This document shows positions 1-5,768 of a stretch of 6,224 nt of DNA, one piece after another. Every line of letters starts with the position of its first letter. Positions within the stretch are counted from its first letter, which is position 1. Under the pieces are notes generated by a model. It was not told the origin of the DNA. It saw only the letters and a program-made list of their open reading frames with translations, and did no database searches. Source of the stretch: Planctomycetota bacterium (GTDB lineage Bacteria; Planctomycetota; UBA1135; GCA-002686595). Where the stretch lies: NCBI GenBank assembly GCA_022447405.1, contig JAKVCE010000086.1, positions 1 to 6,224 of the forward strand, read 5' to 3'. Both the position numbers and the translations under genes were made by a program.

Positions 1-45
1 ACTCGCAGCGGTCTGGGAGGAGGTCGGGGTGGGATCTGTGGTCAT
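1..45 (-). CDS. Possible 5' end of a further gene (15 codons visible, cut by window edge)
   Basis: An ATG at 45-43 on the minus strand opens a frame that stays open to the window edge and reads MTTDPTPTSSQTAAS. The composition, rich in Thr, Ser and Pro, would suit a disordered N-terminus. It lies about 113 bases downstream of the mechanosensitive channel gene and on the same strand, so it could be the next gene of the cluster or a separate unit. There is no convincing Shine-Dalgarno sequence just before the ATG, and an in-frame TGA occurs 36 bases upstream of it at 84-82. Fifteen codons are too few to identify a product. It may be a chance open frame. Confidence 0.25.
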   Translation of the reverse strand, partial: MTTDPTPTSSQTAAS

Positions 46-72
46 CTGGATACCAGGGTCTAAGGGGCCGGT

Positions 73-121
73 GAGTGCTCCTCAGCTACGCGCCGAGGGG
101 CCACCATGTTAGCGAGCACCC
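73..121. repeat. Imperfect inverted repeat in the spacer after the channel gene
   Basis: Bases 73-80 (GAGTGCTC) can pair with 114-121 (GAGCACCC) over eight positions including one G-U pair. Just inside, 85-89 (GCTAC) can pair with 108-113 (GTTAGC) with one bulged base, leaving a loop of about 18 bases. On the minus-strand transcript this sits about 37 bases after the stop codon of the channel gene. It could be an end-of-operon stem-loop or a leader structure for a following gene. No T-run follows on the minus strand, so it is not a standard intrinsic terminator. A small GCGCG-GCTT-CGCGC hairpin at 141-154 lies between it and the stop codon. Confidence 0.4.
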
Positions 122-158
122 CCACTCAGGCCACGATCCGGCGCGGCTTCGCGCGAGA

Positions 159-1865
159 TCAGGCCTCAGGGGTGAGGCCTTCTGCCAGCTCACGGCCGCG
201 CTTGAGGGCGGCCTCGCTGGAGGAGGGCGCGTCGGCGTGGTCCGGGACGTCCTCAGGCTTCAGCATGTGGACCGTCTGGGTCGGGAAGGCGAACTCGACC
301 TTCAAGGCCTCAGCCAGCTTCAAGATGTCCAGGTACAGGCGCTCGCGCTCTTGGAGCTCGGTCGAGCGGTCCGTCGTCGCGATGTGGCACTGGAGCATCA
401 CGTCGATGGAGTTCGGCCCGAACTCGTGCACGTACACGTGGAAGGAGTCCTTGCGCGTGTGCGGGTGACGTCGGATCAGCTCGCGCACTCCCTCACAGAA
501 GGCCTCGAGCTTTGTCGGCGGCGTGTCATAGGTCAGCCCGAGCGTCGTCTTGACGCGCCTGTATTGGCGCGCGCCGTAGTTGTCGACGTCGGAGTTGATG
601 AAGCGACTGTTGGGGACCGTGATCAACGAGTGATACGAGGTCCGCACCCGCGTCGAGCGGAAGCCCACCTTTTCGATAGAGCCCTCAACAGATCCCACCG
701 CGACGTAGTCGCCGAGGGCGAAGGGCTTGTCGAGGAGGACCGTGAAGGTGCCGAAGAGGTTCTCGATCGAGTCCTTCGCCGCGAAGCCGACCGCGAGCGA
801 GCCGATGGAGAGGCCCGCGATGATTCCGTAGAGGTCTCCGGAGAGGAGGCTCGCGACATAGACGAGGCCCACGATCGTGATCAGGATCTTCATCGTCCGC
901 TCGAGGAGCGGGACGAGCATGTCGTCGAAGGTGTTCTCCGTGAGCGCGGCCTTGCTGTTCAGGTACGAGCAGATGACGTCCACGACGCGGTAGGCCGCCC
1001 AGACCCCTGAGACGGCGAGCACGAAGCCCGCAGCGAAGAGCAAGATGCGGTGATACTCAGGCTCGAGGCCGATGAGCGGGAGGGTCCAGCGGAAGATCGC
1101 GGCGATCAAGAGGAGCGCGAAGGGGCGCCTGAAGTTGCCGAAGGTCTCTTCGTCAATGGAGACCTTCCCCGCCGCACGCCGCGCGAAGCGAGAGACAAAG
1201 ATCGACACGACGCGCTCTGCTAAGACTCCGAAGAAGACGAGGAAGAGGATCCCGAGCCACTGCCAGTTCTCCAGGATGAAGGCCTGGTCTCGCATACCCT
1301 GCGGGAGGCTGTTCCTGAACTCCCACCGCTTCCGGTCGAGGAAGGGTAGGTCCTCCAAGAACTCTCCCACCGGCGGGTGATCCTTGAGCGCTCCATACCA
1401 AGAGCCCACCTCCTCCAGGGTCTCGCTCGCCAAGGCCCAGCCGGCCCCTTGCTTGGTGAAGACCAGCACGACCTCTAAGTCCGGATCGGAGGGCGGGCTC
1501 TGAGCCCAGCTCCAGCGGCCCTCGGCGAGGTCGGCGTCACCGGCCGCCGGGAACTCGTTGATGTCGATGAGCGCTGTACGGTTGAGGACCGCGTACAGCT
1601 CATTCGCGATCCTCTCCGCATCCCTCCGCTGGGAGGCTGCCCCGAAGGAAGACAGCGCGCGCTGGTGCTGTGAGGAGTCGAGGAACTCGCTCCTCGTGAA
1701 GGCCTTCATCCCTGAGAGGAAGTCGGAGATCACTGTCCTTGGATCCCCTTGCATCGCGACGGCTGCGGACGCTTCTTCAGAGTCGCCATCGCCCTGGAGG
1801 GCGAGGGCTGGCACGCAGAGGAGGAGGAGGAGCGGCGCGAGCCACCAGCGGCGGAGATCAGGCAT
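159..1865 (-). CDS. MscS-family mechanosensitive ion channel with exported N-terminal domain
   Basis: This protein of 568 residues is a small-conductance mechanosensitive channel of the MscS superfamily. Such inner-membrane channels open under membrane tension to release solutes during hypo-osmotic shock. Residues 1-23 form a signal peptide, with a likely cut after ALA near residue 23. Residues 24-195 are a predicted periplasmic domain that I do not recognise. Hydrophobic segments lie at about 201-224, 247-265, 272-295 and 325-342. A pore helix follows at about 344-375 with the Gly/Ala pattern of MscS TM3 (GLSIGSLAVGFAAKDSIENL). Next come DKPFALGDYV (379-388), the beta-domain segment with VPNSRF (417-422), and a C-terminal alpha/beta domain ending in the typical FPTQTVHM (527-534). 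It is about twice as long as E. coli MscS because of the N-terminal domain and extra helices. The ATG overlaps the end of the transglycosylase gene by 8 bases. Only a weak purine stretch (GAAAG) lies before it, so translational coupling is likely. The family call is firm; the ion selectivity and the paralogue type are not determined. Confidence 0.95.
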   Translation of the reverse strand: MPDLRRWWLAPLLLLLCVPALALQGDGDSEEASAAVAMQGDPRTVISDFLSGMKAFTRSEFLDSSQHQRALSSFGAASQRRDAERIANELYAVLNRTALIDINEFPAAGDADLAEGRWSWAQSPPSDPDLEVVLVFTKQGAGWALASETLEEVGSWYGALKDHPPVGEFLEDLPFLDRKRWEFRNSLPQGMRDQAFILENWQWLGILFLVFFGVLAERVVSIFVSRFARRAAGKVSIDEETFGNFRRPFALLLIAAIFRWTLPLIGLEPEYHRILLFAAGFVLAVSGVWAAYRVVDVICSYLNSKAALTENTFDDMLVPLLERTMKILITIVGLVYVASLLSGDLYGIIAGLSIGSLAVGFAAKDSIENLFGTFTVLLDKPFALGDYVAVGSVEGSIEKVGFRSTRVRTSYHSLITVPNSRFINSDVDNYGARQYRRVKTTLGLTYDTPPTKLEAFCEGVRELIRRHPHTRKDSFHVYVHEFGPNSIDVMLQCHIATTDRSTELQERERLYLDILKLAEALKVEFAFPTQTVHMLKPEDVPDHADAPSSSEAALKRGRELAEGLTPEA

Positions 1866-2496
1866 CTTTCAACTCAGATGGTGTGAGAGGCCCCTCTCGA
1901 AAGGGGCTGCGGGTCCGGAAGGTATCTCGGTAGGCGAGCACGCGCCACGCATACGCCAGGGTGGGGCTGTTTCCGCTCGCGAGGGCGCGTTTTCTCCAGA
2001 GCGCGTAGCTCCCCTGCTCGTCCACCCAACGCCCGAGCCTGCCTCGCCCAGCGTTGTATGCCACGAGCGCGCGCTCGAGGTCGCCGCCTTCCGCGTCGAG
2101 GGTCCAAGCCAGATGCCGCGCGCCGAGGCGCAGGTTGAGGGCGGCGTCCGAGAGGAGCTCTTCGGGCGTCGGCTCTGTGAGCTCGAGCGCCTTCGCCGCG
2201 TCGCTTGCGGCCGCTGGCATGAGCTGCATGAGGCCCATCGCTCCCGCCTCGCTGACGACCGAGAGCCTCCCCGTGCTCTCGACGTAGACCACCGCCGCGA
2301 TCAGGGCGGGCTCCATCTGCTGCTCGCGCGCCGCCGCCTGGATCTCAGCGGAGTACTGCTCCACGCGCCGGAAGCCGACGGCCTCCCTCAGCACGCCGCG
2401 CACAGGCTCTCTCAGGGAGGGGACAAAGGCGAAGCCGCCGAAGACGGCCCCGACGAAGAACAAGAGGATCGCGCGCCGCGACCGCGCGCGGCTCAC
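1858..2496 (-). CDS. Membrane-anchored lytic transglycosylase, SLT domain (GH23)
   Basis: This protein of 212 residues is a peptidoglycan lytic transglycosylase of the Slt/MltE-like kind. Such enzymes cleave the MurNAc-GlcNAc bond and leave a 1,6-anhydro-MurNAc end. An Arg-rich start is followed by one hydrophobic segment at about 10-26, which suggests an uncleaved anchor with the enzyme facing the periplasm. The SLT domain covers about 47-170. The catalytic glutamate is probably E73 in YVES (71-74). It is followed by the family motifs GAMGLMQLMP (85-94), NLRLGARHL (121-129) and AYNAG (146-150). About 20 C-terminal residues lie outside the domain. The start is GTG at 2496-2494, which overlaps the TGA of the HEAT gene as GTGA. 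A GGAGG Shine-Dalgarno sequence 6 bases upstream supports it. The 3' end overlaps the channel gene by 8 bases. The enzyme has no extra binding domain, so partners such as the upstream HEAT protein could direct it; that is inference. Confidence 0.94.
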   Translation of the reverse strand: MSRARSRRAILLFFVGAVFGGFAFVPSLREPVRGVLREAVGFRRVEQYSAEIQAAAREQQMEPALIAAVVYVESTGRLSVVSEAGAMGLMQLMPAAASDAAKALELTEPTPEELLSDAALNLRLGARHLAWTLDAEGGDLERALVAYNAGRGRLGRWVDEQGSYALWRKRALASGNSPTLAYAWRVLAYRDTFRTRSPFREGPLTPSELKDA

Positions 2497-5400
2497 CCCC
2501 CGCCTCCGACCTCAGCGTGGACTCGATCGATGAGCTCCCGCGCTGACTCCAGCCATCGCGCGCGCCCCGCGCCGTCTCCTGGCAGGTCCACGAGCGCGCC
2601 GCCGAGCATCCGCTCGAGCTCACGGCTCGCGCGCTCAGCCAGGTAGGGCTCGCAGCGTTCGATCACCTTGAGCAAGAAGTCGGAGGCCTCGCGGCTCCCC
2701 TTGCCCGCGAAGGCGCCGCGTGGTGGAGAGAAGAGCTCCCGGCGCGCGGTCGCTTCGACGAACCAGCGCCAGGCGTCCTCGTCGATCTCACCCCGCAGCC
2801 AAGAGAGGTACTCAGCGGCCGGCTGCTCGGCCTTGCGGAGATCAAAGCAGGTCAAGATCGCGAGCTCTCGCGCGACCACAGGGTCTCCCCCACCAGCCAA
2901 GAGGACCGCGAGGGGCTCAGCGACCGATCCCACGCATCCCTCAGAGAGGATCAGCGCGGCCTGCCGTCTGCCCTTGTGCGTGGACGACTCAGCGATCCGC
3001 AAGAGCTCATCGTGCGCCTCCTCCCCGAAGCCCTTGAGCGCGCCGAGCGCGACCTCGTAGAGCTCTGAGTCCTCCTCTCGCTGCAGATAAGAGATGAAGA
3101 GCGAGATGGACTCCGGGTCCGAGAGGTGCGCGAGGCCCTTCAAGGCGGAGAGCTGCACCTCCGCGTCGCGCTCCGCGAGGCCGGTCACCAGGGCCTGCCG
3201 GACCCCTTCGCCGCCTAGACGGCCCACGGCCTCGAGAGCGGCCAAGCGCACAGCGCCCTCGGCGAAGCGGGCCCGCAAGAGCAGCTCGGTCCGAGCACCC
3301 TCCAGGCGAGCGTGCCCGAGGGAGGAGACCGCTGCGGCCTCGACGGAGCTCTCCTCGTCATCGAGGAGCGCGAGCAGCACGGCGCGCTCTTCAGGGAGCT
3401 CGGTGCCGCGGAGCTGCAGCGCGAGGAGCGCGCGCACGAGGGGGCGCCCATCAGAGGCCATGCCCAAGAGCTGTGAGGAGCTGCAGTCAGAGATGACCGC
3501 AGCGACGGAGACCGTGCCCCGGTCACCGAAGCGCTCAATGAGGACGCTGATCAAGCGCTCGCGCGCTCGCAGAACCGTAGCTGAGTCTCCGACCAAGAGG
3601 CCCCGGGTCAGGTCTACGAGGCGGTGACAGCGTTCGCTGTAGAAGGACTCCTCAGAGATGAGCGTGAGCAGCGCCTCGAGGTCGGCCAGCGAGGAGACGC
3701 CCTCGACGCTGAAGACACGCTCTAGCTCCTCGAGCCCGAGCTGCCGCTGCGAGGGCGGGACCTCTTGGAGGTGGTTGATGAGGAGGCGCTTCATCCGCTC
3801 GGCGCGAGCCAGCTCGTCATGCTCTCCGTCCCACCAGAGCGCCTCTGCCACCCAAGGACCGCGCTCTCCCTCCAGCGACGGCGCGAAGAGCTGCCAGCGC
3901 TGGCGCGCGCGCTGCGTGTCGAGGAGCGCCATCACCTCTGTGAACCAGTCTTCGCTCGCGCCCTCTCCGAAGAGGAAGCGCTTCTCTCGTCCGAGGACGC
4001 TGAGAGTGAGCTCTCGCTCTGCGTCGGAGCGCTTCCCGCGCACCCCGGGGAGCCGCTCGGAAGAGAGGATGCCGCGAATTCTCAGGGCGGCGACCAGGTT
4101 CGCCATCTGCGTCGCGCCGATGACGACCCGATCCTCAGGGCCGCGAGGAGCGGGCGCGTCAAAGCCTGCGATCGAGTAAGCCCCACTCTTGTCCCGATAG
4201 CGGATGGCCATCCTCGAGACCTCGTGGAGCTCTACGGCGAAGCTCGCGCGCAGGGCGCGGAAGCCCGCGCGGTTGGCGCCCCACCAGTCGACCCACCCGC
4301 CGCCGTCCGTGCCGATGCGCTCGCCCGTGATGAGCTCGATCCTGCGCATCGCGCGCGGCTGCAAGGACCCATAGTCCGTGTGGAAGGAGGAGCCCGAGAC
4401 CGAGGCGATGAGCTGCAAGGGGACGATGTCATCCATCCAGCGGGTCGCCGCGCTGTACTCGCTGCGGAAGCCGATCCCGGCCAGCGCAGCGGCGCAAGTC
4501 CCGCGCACCAAGGGGTCACTCGACTCGAGCCCTGAGAGGAGCGACGGGGCGTGGCGCTCATCGAGGATCGCGCGGCTCTCGAGGTCTTCTCTGTCGATGA
4601 CGGCCAAGAGCGCGTATGCGGAGGGCCTCAGGATCCAGCGCTCGCTGAAGGCGCGGCGCAAGAGCTCCACGTCGAGGCGCTCATCCTTGGAGCGAGCGAG
4701 GTGGTCGAGCACCTTCCCGCAGACCGAGGGAGAGGCGTCCGCGAGGTGCTCAAGCAAGAGCCCGAGGCTGGCGGGGTCCTCGATGCCCGCGATGAGGTTC
4801 ACCGCCGCCGATCGCGTAGAGGTCCGCTTGGACTTGAGCGCCTCAGCGAGCGGAATCAGGAGCTCTGGCGAGCTGTGCTGAGACAGGTGCTTCGCCGCAG
4901 CCTGTCGCATCGCGCCCTTGGGGTGATCCAGGAGCGCGCAGAGGAGCTTCGGAGAGGCGTGGACCGGGTCCAAGCTGACGAGCTTGTCGAGGATGCCTGG
5001 TCCGATGCGCCCGGGGAGCGGGTCGTGCAGTCTCTGAGCCACCCGCTCGATCTCTGCGCCCTGCCCGCTCTCTAGGAGGAGCTGGGCGCCGAACTCGATC
5101 AGCACTGCCCGCTCGTCACGCAGAGCCACCCGGCCAGCGAGCACCCCATCTGCTCCCATGCTCTTGAGGTTTCGGAGCGCCTGCGCCCGCATCGAAGCGC
5201 TCGGCGACTTGGAGATCTCCTCCAGGATGACCTGCGCCTGCTCCGAGAGGGAGCCGGGGAAGGCGGGGAGGTCCGGGACAGAGGGGTCCCTCGGGGTCGG
5301 AGTCGGCGCAGGCTCGCCCACAGGGCGCGCCCGATCAGGCAGGTCGAGGTCGCCGGTCCCGCGGCGCCGACCCTCTCGGTGCATGCGATCGTCTTTGCAG

Positions 5401-5642
5401 TAGGCGCAGACGGCAAAGTAGAAGCCCGACTGCGACGCAGGGCGGTTCCGCATGGCCGTGTAGTTGCGGCTCTCACACTCCGTGCAGACGAGGTGCGGAG
5501 CGATGTCTCCCCCGCCCTGCTTGGGTCCAGCGGGGGCCTTGCGGGGCTTGTCACCGTCATCGGGGAGGTCGATCTGCGCTGTGGCGGGCGCCGCGCTGAG
5601 GGCGATGGCCACCAGGGCATAGAGGAGCTGTGACTGCTTCAT
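2493..5642 (-). CDS. Large exported HEAT-repeat protein with N-terminal bL33-like zinc ribbon
   Basis: This protein of 1049 residues has a type I signal peptide (1-22, cut at ATA-Q), so it is predicted to be periplasmic or secreted. Residues 50-92 form a four-cysteine zinc ribbon (C53, C56, C79, C82, with H88) that resembles ribosomal protein bL33. A Pro/Asp-rich linker covers about 93-130. Residues 131-400 form a first HEAT-like alpha-solenoid, with repeated helix pairs such as 231-262 and 362-392. Residues 420-470 hold a Trp-rich insert, ITGERIG...W450-x2-W453-W454. Residues 500-600 look alpha/beta and are unrecognised. A second HEAT solenoid covers about 605-940 and is clearest at 725-875. 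The C-terminal part (950-1049) is helical and has W958 and W960. HEAT solenoids are protein-binding scaffolds, and no catalytic motif was seen. It is the first gene of the overlapping cluster with the transglycosylase and MscS channel. The ATG is chosen because it gives a complete signal peptide. No Shine-Dalgarno sequence lies at normal spacing; a GGAGG occurs about 24 bases upstream, which is too far. Its biological role is unknown. Confidence 0.9.
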   Translation of the reverse strand: MKQSQLLYALVAIALSAAPATAQIDLPDDGDKPRKAPAGPKQGGGDIAPHLVCTECESRNYTAMRNRPASQSGFYFAVCAYCKDDRMHREGRRRGTGDLDLPDRARPVGEPAPTPTPRDPSVPDLPAFPGSLSEQAQVILEEISKSPSASMRAQALRNLKSMGADGVLAGRVALRDERAVLIEFGAQLLLESGQGAEIERVAQRLHDPLPGRIGPGILDKLVSLDPVHASPKLLCALLDHPKGAMRQAAAKHLSQHSSPELLIPLAEALKSKRTSTRSAAVNLIAGIEDPASLGLLLEHLADASPSVCGKVLDHLARSKDERLDVELLRRAFSERWILRPSAYALLAVIDREDLESRAILDERHAPSLLSGLESSDPLVRGTCAAALAGIGFRSEYSAATRWMDDIVPLQLIASVSGSSFHTDYGSLQPRAMRRIELITGERIGTDGGGWVDWWGANRAGFRALRASFAVELHEVSRMAIRYRDKSGAYSIAGFDAPAPRGPEDRVVIGATQMANLVAALRIRGILSSERLPGVRGKRSDAERELTLSVLGREKRFLFGEGASEDWFTEVMALLDTQRARQRWQLFAPSLEGERGPWVAEALWWDGEHDELARAERMKRLLINHLQEVPPSQRQLGLEELERVFSVEGVSSLADLEALLTLISEESFYSERCHRLVDLTRGLLVGDSATVLRARERLISVLIERFGDRGTVSVAAVISDCSSSQLLGMASDGRPLVRALLALQLRGTELPEERAVLLALLDDEESSVEAAAVSSLGHARLEGARTELLLRARFAEGAVRLAALEAVGRLGGEGVRQALVTGLAERDAEVQLSALKGLAHLSDPESISLFISYLQREEDSELYEVALGALKGFGEEAHDELLRIAESSTHKGRRQAALILSEGCVGSVAEPLAVLLAGGGDPVVARELAILTCFDLRKAEQPAAEYLSWLRGEIDEDAWRWFVEATARRELFSPPRGAFAGKGSREASDFLLKVIERCEPYLAERASRELERMLGGALVDLPGDGAGRARWLESARELIDRVHAEVGGGG
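2503..2507 (-). promoter_or_regulatory. Shine-Dalgarno site for the transglycosylase GTG start
   Basis: On the minus strand GGAGG lies 6 bases before the GTG at 2496-2494. This spacing is optimal and decides the start codon of the lytic transglycosylase. The site lies inside the last codons of the HEAT gene, encoding part of its Gly-rich C-terminal tail (VGGGG). Ribosomes ending at the HEAT stop codon are therefore placed at this start, which favours coupled translation. Confidence 0.75.
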
Positions 5643-5731
5643 GTGGAAGGAGCGGTGAGAGAGATACCTCCGCTGACGCGACAGGATACGAGACCGGCTC
5701 CTCGAGGGGGGTGATGGAAGCGCCTCACCAC

Positions 5732-5753
5732 AAAAAGCCGCTCGCGGTGGGCT
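5732..5753 (-). terminator. Weak intrinsic terminator candidate after the glycosyltransferase gene
   Basis: About 16 bases past the glycosyltransferase stop codon, the minus strand can form a short stem between AGCC (5753-5750) and GGCT (5739-5736), with a 10-base loop. An alternative inner stem pairs CCG with CGG around a CGAG tetraloop. Either is followed by five T residues (5736-5732). A competing hairpin, GGGCT-CCCAC-AGCCC, lies just before it. The stem is short, so efficiency is uncertain. Its position between the glycosyltransferase and the HEAT cluster supports them being separate transcription units. The 126-base spacer shows no clear -35/-10 pair. Confidence 0.35.
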
Positions 5754-5768
5754 GTGGGAGCCCCTAGC

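Noticed and set aside
61..102. Repeated GGGGCC words at 64-69 and 97-102
   Set aside because: Two copies of a six-base GC word in a GC-rich spacer carry no weight as a direct repeat or attachment site.
141..154. GCGCG-GCTT-CGCGC hairpin just after the channel stop codon as an intrinsic terminator
   Set aside because: The stem has five pairs and no T-run on the minus strand. Short GC palindromes are expected by chance at this base composition.
75..1010. Plus-strand open frame of 311 codons opposite the MscS gene
   Set aside because: It is antisense to a gene with clear family motifs. Its translation is dominated by Arg, Glu, Val and Asp repeats typical of the reverse frame of GC-rich DNA, with no recognisable domain.
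1558..2646. Plus-strand open frame of 362 codons opposite the transglycosylase and the ends of its neighbours
   Set aside because: It runs across three overlapping real genes in antisense. It is rich in Arg, Ala, Pro and Ser, with no signal peptide or motif.
3765..4535. Plus-strand open frame of 256 codons opposite the HEAT gene
   Set aside because: It is a shadow of the HEAT coding frame with low-complexity Arg/Glu/Ala composition and no supporting start signal.
5643..5768. Possible promoter for the HEAT cluster (TATCCT-like -10 around 5682-5692)
   Set aside because: The hexamer matches the consensus at only four of six positions, and no -35-like sequence lies 16-18 bases upstream, so it cannot be told from chance.
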